Under the pieces are notes generated by a model that worked only from the letters and a program-made list of their open reading frames with translations, did no database searches and had not been told where the DNA came from. The position numbers were made by a program, and so were the translations under genes. Below are positions 1 to 7,175 of a DNA stretch of 64,000 nucleotides, piece by piece. How positions within the stretch are numbered: the stretch's first letter is position 1; the number at the start of each line of letters is the position of its first letter. Location of the stretch: the NCBI RefSeq assembly GCF_902859895.1, contig NZ_CADIKM010000020.1, positions 1 through 64,000 on the forward strand. The letters are read 5' to 3'. Source of the DNA: Pararobbsia alpina (GTDB taxonomy: Bacteria; Pseudomonadota; Gammaproteobacteria; Burkholderiales; Burkholderiaceae).

Positions 1-46
1 CTGTGCAGCCTTATTGAATGTTGAGCGCTGTGCTGAAAGGCTTCGA

Positions 47-694
47 ATGACGACGACAAAGAAAACCGGCGAACGACTAATCAAGAAATATCCGAATCGC
101 CGGCTATATGACACTGAGACCAGCACTTACATCACGCTGACTGACGTCAAGCAACTCGTGCTCGAGCAGGAGAATTTCCGCGTCGTCGATGCCAAGTCGA
201 CCGAAGACCTCACGCGCAGCATCCTGCTCCAGATCATTCTCGAGGAAGAGAGCGGTGGCGTGCCGATGTTCTCGAGCTCGATGCTTTCGCAGATCATCCG
301 CTTCTATGGTCATGCGATGCAGGGGATGATGGGCACCTACCTCGAGAAGAATATCCAGGCGTTTATCGATATTCAGAACAAGCTGACCGAGCAGTCGCAG
401 GGTTTGTACGACACCGCGGGTCATGGCGACATGTGGTCGCAGTTTATGAACATGCAGGCGCCGATGATGCAGGGGATGATGACCAGTTACATCGAGCAGT
501 CGAAGAACATGTTCGTGCAGATGCAGGACCAGATGCAGACGCAGGCCAAGTCGATGTTCACCAACTTCCCGTTCCCGGGCGCCCCGGGTGCCCCGGGCGT
601 TGCGCCGCGCGGCACGACGGCTCCTGCCGAACCTCCTCCGCCCGACGTGGAAGAAGGTGAGGACGAGGAAAAAGAAGGCGGCAAGGGAAAGTAA
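47..694 (+). CDS. phaR: Polyhydroxyalkanoate synthesis repressor PhaR
   Basis: This is the transcriptional repressor of PHA storage genes; in this family the protein binds both PHA granules and the promoters of phasin genes and its own gene. The 215-residue product opens with the PHA accumulation regulator DNA-binding domain (about residues 6-65, containing KKYPNRRLYDTETSTYITL). PHB_acc-type segments follow (about 70-115, MFSSSMLSQIIRFYGHAMQG), then a Met/Gln-rich middle and an acidic/Lys tail. I chose ATG 47 over the in-frame ATG 14 because homologues begin MTTTKKTGERL and an AAAGG ribosome site sits at 36-40. The PHA synthase, thiolase and reductase genes usually found upstream would lie outside the window. 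Confidence 0.95.
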   Translation: MTTTKKTGERLIKKYPNRRLYDTETSTYITLTDVKQLVLEQENFRVVDAKSTEDLTRSILLQIILEEESGGVPMFSSSMLSQIIRFYGHAMQGMMGTYLEKNIQAFIDIQNKLTEQSQGLYDTAGHGDMWSQFMNMQAPMMQGMMTSYIEQSKNMFVQMQDQMQTQAKSMFTNFPFPGAPGAPGVAPRGTTAPAEPPPPDVEEGEDEEKEGGKGK

Positions 695-876
695 AAGCGA
701 AGCGAAGGTGAAGGGCAGGCTGCAGTCCGAAGCGAGGCAAAAGTATAAAAAAAATCGCAGCTTCGGCAGGGCGCATCGCTCGATGTGCCTGTCGCGCGGC
801 ACTCGGCGTGGCGTCCGACACGAGACTTCCTGGCTTACCCGGAACGGCGCGGTTCGGTCTGTCAGCCGACTACTTT

Positions 877-908
877 GAAAGGACGACACTTTGTCGTCCT
901 TTCTTCAT
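877..908 (+). terminator. Rho-independent terminator, probably of phaR
   Basis: A perfect 12-bp stem, GAAAGGACGACA (877-888) with TGTCGTCCTTTC (892-903), closes on a CTT loop and is followed by a T-rich tail (TTCATTTT). It lies about 180 bases beyond the phaR stop codon. The A-rich 5' flank is short, so it probably acts on plus-strand transcripts. Confidence 0.75.
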
Positions 909-1015
909 TTTGCAGACCCGAATGTGCTCACCGAGCAACACCATTCTGGGATAAGCCCTCCCGAATCACGGTAAGGAACGATCAACGACGGTGCCAGAGC
1001 ACGTTCTGCACCGGG

Positions 1016-1045
1016 TTGACACGCGCCAGTCATCGAACCCATATG
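1016..1045 (+). promoter_or_regulatory. Possible porin promoter
   Basis: A perfect -35 hexamer TTGACA at 1016-1021 is followed after 18 bases by CATATG (1040-1045), a weak -10 match (3 of 6). It is the only full -35 match I noticed in the gap ahead of the porin gene, and it would give a leader of about 350 bases. This is inference from hexamer matching only. Confidence 0.3.
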
Positions 1046-1404
1046 CCGTGCGTCGCGCAACCGGCGTGAAATGGTTTTCTTACGTTTTCATTTCACGAGG
1101 AAATCAGGACTTACCCGGATCCATCCGGTCCAGGGTGGCCTCCTACGATTCGCTTCGCGGGAGGCGTCGAGCGTCCGGTGGGTTGCACGGGGCAGGCGCG
1201 AGATGCCATCCGGCTGGCGATTTGACACCTCCCGCAGTGCGCAGCGCTATTGATTTTCGATTTGACCCGGACCGTTTTCGGCCGGGCGGATCCGATGGCG
1301 CCAGGGGTCGACGGACATGCCGCGAAACATGAGGCACGTCCGCAAGCGCACGGGCTAGTTCGACCATGCGATTCGACAAACACAAAAAACTGGGAGGTTG
1401 TTCC

Positions 1405-2541
1405 ATGAAGAAGTCGTTTCTGGCGTTCGCCGCCGGCTGCGTTGCGGCCGGCTCCGCGTCGGCGCAGAACAGCGTCACGCTCTACGGGGTGCTCGACGAG
1501 GGCGTGACCTATGTCAACAACGTGGTGGGCTCCGATCACCAAGGTCATTCACTCGTGGCCTTGCAAAGCGGGGTGCTCCAGGGCAGCCGCTGGGGCCTCA
1601 AGGGCGCTGAAGATCTTGGCGGCGGACTCAAGGCCATCTTTCAACTCGAAAGCGGCTTCAACATCAACAACGGGAGCAGCGGCCAGGGTGGCCGGCTGTT
1701 CGGGCGCCAGTCCTTCGTCGGTCTCTCGAGCGACCATTGGGGAACGCTGACACTCGGCCGTCAGTACGATTCGGTCGTGGACTATGTCCAGCCGGTCACC
1801 ATGAACGGCAACTGGGGCGCGATGTTCTCGCATGCGGGCGACATCGACAACAGCGACAACGGCTTTCGCATCAACAATGCGGTCAAGTACGCGAGCCCGA
1901 ACCTGTCGGGTCTGGAATTCGGCGGCCTGTACGCATTGGGCGGCGAATCCGGCAACAGCACCCTTTCGCTGGGCGCGAGCTATGCACGCGGTCCGCTGTA
2001 CCTGGGCGCCGGCTATCTCTATGCGAAGAATCCCGTGCAGCAGTTCGACGACGGCAACTGGACGGACTTCGGCAACGATCCGTTCTTCGGTCTGCTTGGT
2101 GAGCCTTCGGACATGCAGGTCATCGGTGGCGGCGGCACGTACGCATTCGGTCCCGCCTTGCTCGGTGCCAACTACACGAATTCGCGCTACCGCGATTCGA
2201 TTGGTGGCGCGACCGCGCGCTTCGACAACTATGAACTCTGGGGCCAGTACCAGCTGACGCCCGCCGCGGTGCTCGTCGCCGGCTATACGTTCACTCGTGT
2301 GCATCAGGACGCGGTGTATGGCGATAGCGTGCCCAAGTACGGCCAGATCAACCTGATGGCCGACTATGCGCTATCCAAGCGGACCGATGTCTATGTCCAG
2401 GGGATCTGGCAGCGTGCCTACAGCTCGGATCCGTCGACCGGTCAGCCTATGCCCGCATCGATCTACACGGGTTCCCCGGGTAATATATCGTCGACCAACA
2501 ACCAGGTCTCGGCTCGCTTGGGGATTCGCACGAAATTCTGA
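1405..2541 (+). CDS. Gram-negative general porin (OmpC-like, Porin_4 family)
   Basis: This is an outer-membrane trimeric beta-barrel porin for passive diffusion of small hydrophilic solutes. The 378-residue precursor starts with a clear signal peptide (MKKSFLAFAAGCVAAGSASA, cleavage expected before QNSVTLYGVLD). The mature N-terminus SVTLYGVLDEGVTY is typical of burkholderial porins, as are SRWGLKGAEDLGGGLKAIFQLE and LFGRQSFVGLS. The last residue is Phe, the usual BAM recognition signal. ATG 1405 was chosen because the signal peptide begins there and GGGAGG lies at 1392-1397; an upstream in-frame ATG (1366) would spoil the signal peptide. It probably forms a single-gene unit, with a strong hairpin right after the stop. 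Substrate specificity cannot be read from the sequence. Confidence 0.93.
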   Translation: MKKSFLAFAAGCVAAGSASAQNSVTLYGVLDEGVTYVNNVVGSDHQGHSLVALQSGVLQGSRWGLKGAEDLGGGLKAIFQLESGFNINNGSSGQGGRLFGRQSFVGLSSDHWGTLTLGRQYDSVVDYVQPVTMNGNWGAMFSHAGDIDNSDNGFRINNAVKYASPNLSGLEFGGLYALGGESGNSTLSLGASYARGPLYLGAGYLYAKNPVQQFDDGNWTDFGNDPFFGLLGEPSDMQVIGGGGTYAFGPALLGANYTNSRYRDSIGGATARFDNYELWGQYQLTPAAVLVAGYTFTRVHQDAVYGDSVPKYGQINLMADYALSKRTDVYVQGIWQRAYSSDPSTGQPMPASIYTGSPGNISSTNNQVSARLGIRTKF

Positions 2542-2543
2542 TG

Positions 2544-2571
2544 CCGGTACCGGGCCGCGGCCCGGTTCCGG
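2544..2571 (+). terminator. Hairpin after the porin gene
   Basis: CCGGTACCGGGCC (2544-2556) pairs with GGCCCGGTTCCGG (2559-2571) with one mismatch, starting two bases after the porin stop codon. There is no U tract after it, so it could equally protect the mRNA 3' end or serve both converging transcripts. Confidence 0.55.
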
Positions 2572-2600
2572 TTCAGCTCAGAGTTGGACTCAGTTCCGCT

Positions 2601-2948
2601 TCAGCTTCGGCTCTTGCGGAGCTGTTCTTCGAATGCGAGGTCGAGCTTGCTTGCCTTGCTGGGCTTGGGTGGGCCCAAGCCGTCGACGAACGCGACAAAA
2701 GCGTCGAGCGGCAACGGTCCACAAAGCTTGGCCGGGCTCCTGGCGCCAGGCTGTCCGGCGATCTGCTGCGCACCGGTATCGACATTCGCCGCACCGACAC
2801 GGGTGTCGGCACGTGTATCGGCACCCTTGTCGGCACCGCGGTCGATCAGATAGAACAACCCCCCTGACAGGCTGACGGCCGCGTAGCCAGGGTTGCCGCT
2901 GCGGGTCTTGAGGCGCTCGACGGCGTAGGTGGCACGGGTGGAACGCAT
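2601..2948 (-). CDS. Conserved-looking hypothetical protein coupled to the AraC gene
   Basis: I do not recognise this 115-residue protein. It starts at ATG 2948, which overlaps the stop codon of the AraC-type gene as TGATG, so translation is probably coupled. The N-terminal half (TYAVERLKTRSGNPGYAAVSL, then a Leu/Phe/Tyr stretch ending LIDRG) looks folded. The middle is a degenerate repeat of (G)ADTRAD-like units, and the end is charged (KLDLAFEEQLRKSRS). Codon choice is like that of neighbouring genes. No membrane segment or signal peptide is evident. The coupling suggests a role tied to the regulator, but no function can be assigned. Confidence 0.6.
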   Translation of the reverse strand: MRSTRATYAVERLKTRSGNPGYAAVSLSGGLFYLIDRGADKGADTRADTRVGAANVDTGAQQIAGQPGARSPAKLCGPLPLDAFVAFVDGLGPPKPSKASKLDLAFEEQLRKSRS

Positions 2949-3757
2949 CAGGGTTCGGTCCTTGAATCGGCATCGCGTGCAAAAAATTCGCGTGGGCTCT
3001 TGCCGAACGCGCGGCGAAACATCGCCGTGAACGCGCTCTGGCTGGTATAGCCGAGCTCGTGGGCGACTTGTGATAGTGACATACCTTCGCTGAGAAGCGG
3101 TATCGCATGCGCGAGCACCGCCTGCTGACGCCATTCTGAAAAACTGCTGCCGAGTTCGCTGCGAAACAGGCGCGAGATGGTGCGCACGCTCGCGCCGACA
3201 TCGAGTGCAAGCTGTTCGAGCGAATCGCCAGCTGCCGGGTTTGCGATGATCGCCGCACAAAGTGCGCGCAGGCGCTTGTCGGTGGGCAACGGCACGCCAA
3301 GGGGCAAGGGCTTGGATCGCAGGAGTTCGTCGATGATCAATTGGCCCAGGCACTGTTCGCGTTGCGTCGGCAGCGCCGCGTCGTCGTCGATCGCCACGAT
3401 CAACTCGCGCAGCAAGGGCGACACTTCGAGTACCCGGCACGCATCGAGCGCCGCGGGCGCAACCGACTCGTGGACGTAGAGCGTACGCAGATAGGCGGGC
3501 TCGACGATCTGGGCATCGTGGACCACATTGGCGGGAATCCAGATCGCCCGTGAAGGTGGGACGATCCATGTCGTGTCGTCGACTGCAATTCGGATGGTGC
3601 CGCGCGAAGTGTAGGCGACTTGTGCCCAAGGGTGGAGATGAAGGCCGAAGCGCACGCGCGTGTCGACCGAACGGCTGCGCACCCGCACCGGATGCGCGGC
3701 AGTTGGCGCATAGCGGGGCGGGATGTCGAACAGGGGGGCGAAGGAGGCGTCGCTCAT
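2948..3757 (-). CDS. AraC family transcriptional regulator
   Basis: This 269-residue regulator has an N-terminal cupin-like ligand domain (about 20-105; HLHPWAQVAY and WIVPPSRAIWIPANVVHD are typical of AraC members with a RmlC-type sensor). A C-terminal double helix-turn-helix follows (about 165-260). The second HTH and the family signature are clear in SLSQVAHELGYTSQSAFTAMF followed by RRAFGKSPREFF. The first HTH is LEQLALDVGASVRTISRLFRSE. It probably controls a nearby transporter or efflux function, but no obvious target lies beside it; only the 115-codon gene is coupled downstream. Confidence 0.9.
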   Translation of the reverse strand: MSDASFAPLFDIPPRYAPTAAHPVRVRSRSVDTRVRFGLHLHPWAQVAYTSRGTIRIAVDDTTWIVPPSRAIWIPANVVHDAQIVEPAYLRTLYVHESVAPAALDACRVLEVSPLLRELIVAIDDDAALPTQREQCLGQLIIDELLRSKPLPLGVPLPTDKRLRALCAAIIANPAAGDSLEQLALDVGASVRTISRLFRSELGSSFSEWRQQAVLAHAIPLLSEGMSLSQVAHELGYTSQSAFTAMFRRAFGKSPREFFARDADSRTEP

Positions 3758-3996
3758 GCTCGCACTTTATCGGCTGCGGCCGAGAATGCCAATCAGGCTG
3801 GCCGAATCGGGCCGCCAGCCCGGACGGGCAAGGTCAAGACCTCGGGCTCCCGGGCGCCGGACGCCTGCGACAGCTCGCGTAGACGACAGGATTTCAATCG
3901 GCTTACACGACAATTGTGACGTGTCATGTCGGTCAAAAAAGCGCGTTGCGGCGAGACGACGGATGTAGTGAAACTAAAATAATTGCTGCAATGCAC

Positions 3997-4024
3997 TAGA
4001 CAGGAAAGGGAAAACCCTTATAAT
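3997..4024 (+). promoter_or_regulatory. Sigma70 promoter of the 55-codon gene
   Basis: TAGACA (3997-4002, 5 of 6 matches to TTGACA) is separated by 16 bases from a perfect TATAAT (4019-4024). The expected start point near 4031 falls just before the second copy of the AAGGGAAAACCC palindrome. It is one of the strongest promoter matches in the window and reads toward the small ORF at 4064. Confidence 0.65.
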
Positions 4025-4045
4025 TGTGGATAAGGGAAAACCCCT
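4005..4045 (+). repeat. Two copies of an AAGGGAAAACCC palindrome straddling the promoter
   Basis: GGGAAAACCC occurs at 4008-4017, in the context AAGGGAAAACCCTTA, and again at 4034-4043, in the context TAAGGGAAAACCCCTA. The centres are 26 bp apart. The first copy occupies the -35/-10 spacer and the second sits at the expected transcription start. GGG-AAAA-CCC can pair with itself across the AAAA, so each copy is a hairpin-like or operator-like dyad. The placement suggests a repressor pair site, but the binding protein is unknown. Confidence 0.55.
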
Positions 4046-4063
4046 ACTTACTGGAGCAGCCAA

Positions 4064-4231
4064 ATGCAAATTTTCGTCATCTACCAAACGATCGTTTCGT
4101 ACATCAAGTCGGTCCGTGATTCGTTCGAATCGCCGCATCTGCCGATGGACTCGGACTACTCGTACGAAGCCCGTCAGCGCGAAGCAGAACGTCGCCGCAG
4201 CTCGCAAGCGATTCGTATCCTGGGTCTGTAA
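4064..4231 (+). CDS. Small hypothetical protein, 55 residues
   Basis: This short gene begins MQIFVIYQTIVSYIKS and ends RRRSSQAIRILGL. The N-terminus is hydrophobic/amphipathic; the C-terminal half is strongly charged (YEARQREAERRR). Codon use is that of a well-expressed gene here (TCG, CGT, GAA, CTG, GTC dominate), GGAG at 4053-4056 is correctly spaced from ATG 4064, and a strong promoter lies just upstream. I do not recognise the family; size and charge layout resemble the small DUF-type proteins common in Burkholderia, but I cannot name one. The chance-ORF alternative is unlikely given codon bias plus promoter plus ribosome site. Confidence 0.65.
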   Translation: MQIFVIYQTIVSYIKSVRDSFESPHLPMDSDYSYEARQREAERRRSSQAIRILGL

Positions 4232-4492
4232 TGTACGGTTGTACACGATGAAGGGCAGTGTTGCGGAATGCCGCGCTGTCCTTATCGTGAGCAGTAAAGG
4301 AGTGATAGGAGATTGCCTTCCAGGCTCGGCCATTCCGGGCATCCGGTAATTTCCGAGATCGGGATGTTTCCGAATGCGCCAGCGAAAGTTCCGCTCACGT
4401 GCTACGGACATACCTGGTTGCAGTCCCCCGCCCAGCACCTATGCTGCAAGCAGACGCGTCGTTTTCGCGGAGCTTCAGTCAAGGGGGGCGAC

Positions 4493-4978
4493 ATGTTTCG
4501 GCATATCCTGATTCCGACCGACGGCTCGGCGCTGTCTCAAATGGCAATCGATGGCGGCATCGAACTTGCGCGTGCACTGTCCGCGCATGTGACCGCTTAT
4601 GCGTGCCTGCCACCTTATCCCTATACCCCGTTCTCCGAAGTCGTTATCGAGCCGCCTGCTGAATATCAGCAACGTGCCGAGCAGGAAGCTCGCGACCATC
4701 TGCACACCGTGGAAGACGCGTGCGCGGCCGCGGGTGTGCCTTGCACCGCGATTGTCTCCGTTCATCCCGCGCCTTATCAGGGCATTATCGAGACTGCCGA
4801 GAAATATGGGTGTGACTTGATCTTCATGGCCTCTCACGGTCGCCGGGGTCTTGGCAGCCTGCTGATCGGCAGCGAGACGCAAAGGGTGCTCACGCACACG
4901 CAGATTCCCGTGATCGTCTACCGGGAGGCGCGGGCTATCGCAAGCCGCAAGCTCAAGCGGCTCAAGGCGGAGACCTGA
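4493..4978 (+). CDS. Universal stress protein, UspA family
   Basis: This 161-residue single Usp domain starts MFRHILIPTDGSALSQMAI, with the usual first beta strand and Asp. It carries the ATP-binding signature G-x2-G-x8-GS near the C-terminus (GRRGLGSLLIGSETQRVL), so it is probably an ATP-binding member. It ends with a basic tail (RKLKRLKAET). ATG 4493 follows a GGGGGG-type ribosome site. The precise stress role is not predictable. It is followed by a hexanucleotide repeat and a strong bidirectional terminator shared with aceA. Confidence 0.9.
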   Translation: MFRHILIPTDGSALSQMAIDGGIELARALSAHVTAYACLPPYPYTPFSEVVIEPPAEYQQRAEQEARDHLHTVEDACAAAGVPCTAIVSVHPAPYQGIIETAEKYGCDLIFMASHGRRGLGSLLIGSETQRVLTHTQIPVIVYREARAIASRKLKRLKAET

Positions 4979-4986
4979 CGAGAAGA

Positions 4987-5022
4987 ACAAGCACAAGCAC
5001 AAGCACAAGCATAAGCATGAGC
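4987..5022. repeat. ACAAGC hexanucleotide repeat
   Basis: Four perfect ACAAGC units (4987-5010) are followed by the diverged units ATAAGC and ATGAGC. They lie between the usp stop codon and the terminator stem. This is probably a slippage-prone simple repeat with no evident function. Confidence 0.8.
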
Positions 5023-5063
5023 GAAGGAAGCCATGCCCGGGATAACGGGCATGGCTTCCTTCG
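5022..5063. terminator. Bidirectional terminator between usp and aceA
   Basis: A perfect 18-bp inverted repeat, CGAAGGAAGCCATGCCCG (5022-5039) with CGGGCATGGCTTCCTTCG (5046-5063), closes on GGATAA. It separates the two convergent genes. There is no long T run, but the stem is by far the strongest in this gap. Confidence 0.75.
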
Positions 5064-5126
5064 TATCAAGTCGGCCTTTTTGTCAGCCGGCCTTGGTCGC
5101 GCGAGCCTCGATGAGAGGGTCGTCCA

Positions 5127-6440
<1,314 letters not shown>

Positions 6441-6501
6441 CTCTCTTCTCCTTGGTGGTTTCAGCTTGCATTGGCCGGTTGTCGCAATCTGCAGGTCGCG
6501 A

Positions 6502-6517
6502 ACTCTTGTATAAGAGT
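6502..6517. promoter_or_regulatory. Palindromic operator candidate upstream of aceA
   Basis: ACTCTT-GTAT-AAGAGT is a perfect inverted repeat (6502-6507 with 6512-6517), about 60 bases upstream of the aceA start. The shape resembles sites of GntR-family regulators of carbon metabolism, such as TCTTATATAAGA-like sequences. That link is inference by resemblance. Confidence 0.5.
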
Positions 6518-6600
6518 CTAGGGGCGTCAGGAGAAATGAATAGATGCTTTCTTTAAGGATGATTAAATAAAATAATTTATATTTATCAAAGAGGTATACA

Positions 6601-6615
6601 CATTATTTCATAATG
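6601..6615. promoter_or_regulatory. Second dyad in the aceA control region
   Basis: CATTAT (6601-6606) and ATAATG (6610-6615) form a perfect inverted repeat around TTC, directly after GTATAC (6594-6599). It lies about 160 bases from the aceA start, within the AT-rich block, and could be a distal regulator site or part of a divergent promoter. Confidence 0.35.
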
Positions 6616-6623
6616 TGGCGTGA

Positions 6624-6815
6624 CCTTCTTCATCGCGCAACCCCTCACGTTGTGCCACGCAGCAGAGGTTTTGCGGGCCGGGATCTCTTTCCGCATTACG
6701 AAACATTCAAGATCGGATTAAAGCGCTGGAAAGTCGTGTGCGCGGAGAGAAACTGTGTGCGCCGCTGTGGCAGATGACGGAGTCTGGACGGAGCCTCTTG
6801 CGCACAGTATCCTGA
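6624..6815 (+). pseudogene. Possible remnant of a LysR-type HTH domain
   Basis: A frame without a start codon and closed by TGA at 6813-6815 reads ...PGSLSALRNIQDRIKALES, then RVRGEKLCAPLWQMTESGRSLL. This matches the spacing and key residues of the second half of a LysR helix-turn-helix and wing (R-x-I-x-x-LE ... T-E-S-G-R-x-LL), though two residues short between LE and TESG. The rest of such a regulator is absent. Divergent LysR genes beside metabolic operons are common, so this could be a decayed one. A chance match is possible. Confidence 0.35.
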
Positions 6816-6839
6816 TGATTCCGACCACAGGACTGCCCT

Positions 6840-7034
6840 ATGCGTTTATTGCTCGCGCTCATTCTTCCCTGGCTTCAATTTTTCACGATCGGCCGCCCGA
6901 TCTCGGGGATCGTTTGCCTGATCCTTCAACTGACCGTGATCGGCTGGATTCCCGCCGCGATCTGGTCGGTCTATGCGCTGAGCGAATATTCGACCGACAG
7001 AAAGATCGAGCGCGCGCTTGGACCGCGCCGATAG
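6840..7034 (+). CDS. YqaE/Pmp3 family small membrane protein
   Basis: This 64-residue protein has two hydrophobic helices (LLLALILPWLQFFTIG and a Gly-Ile-Val-Cys-Leu-Ile-Leu-containing segment ending GWIPAAIWSVYAL), joined by the short loop typical of the Pmp3/UPF0057 family. These proteolipid-like proteins sit in the inner membrane and are linked to ion homeostasis and stress in some organisms; the bacterial role is not well defined. The C-terminal tail is charged (DRKIERALGPRR). It is followed by a strong terminator. Confidence 0.85.
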   Translation: MRLLLALILPWLQFFTIGRPISGIVCLILQLTVIGWIPAAIWSVYALSEYSTDRKIERALGPRR

Positions 7035-7061
7035 CATCGCCAGCGTAGGTCGCAGCACAAA

Positions 7062-7094
7062 AAAATGGCGCCCCTCAATGAGGGGCGCCATTTT
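7062..7094. terminator. Terminator between the YqaE gene and rhlE
   Basis: AAAATGGCGCCCCT (7062-7075) pairs perfectly with AGGGGCGCCATTTT (7081-7094) around CAATG. Flanking A and T runs on both sides make it a good bidirectional Rho-independent terminator for the convergent YqaE and rhlE transcripts. Confidence 0.85.
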
Positions 7095-7175
7095 CATATT
7101 CATCGCCCGGAGCGGGAGTCCGAATCAGCGTTCGGATGTCTCGAACCGGGCTAAGCCTTCACACAGGGTGCTGGC

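Larger units (their letters stand above)
695..1404. other. Gap between phaR and the porin gene
   Basis: This 710-base stretch has no convincing gene; open frames here lack a ribosome site and recognisable protein content. It holds a terminator hairpin at 877-903 and a possible promoter at 1016-1045. If that promoter is real, the porin mRNA would have a leader of roughly 350 bases, long enough for small-RNA or structural control, which is common for porins. I see no tRNA or known riboswitch in it. Confidence 0.5.
3758..4063. other. Divergent intergenic region between AraC gene and small ORF
   Basis: There is no gene here. The right half becomes AT-rich and contains short dyads, such as ACAATTGT near 3911 and TAGTGAAACTA near 3966, then a good sigma70 promoter at 3997-4024 reading rightward. 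The dyads could be operators for the AraC-type protein, but nothing in the sequence proves that. Confidence 0.4.
6441..6839. other. AT-rich control region upstream of aceA
   Basis: The part nearest aceA contains a perfect palindrome (6502-6517), a very AT-rich segment (about 6540-6600), GTATAC (6594-6599) and a second dyad (6601-6615). The part nearer the YqaE gene (about 6624-6815) contains an open frame without a start codon that resembles part of a LysR-type helix-turn-helix. Confidence 0.55.

Noticed and set aside
2541-2867. 108-codon plus-strand frame after the porin gene
   Set aside because: It starts within the porin stop region, runs through the terminator hairpin and lies opposite the better supported coupled gene at 2601-2948.
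4026-4349. 107-codon plus-strand frame overlapping the 55-codon gene
   Set aside because: Codon use is poor and it has no ribosome site; the overlapping 55-codon frame has host-like codons and correct signals.
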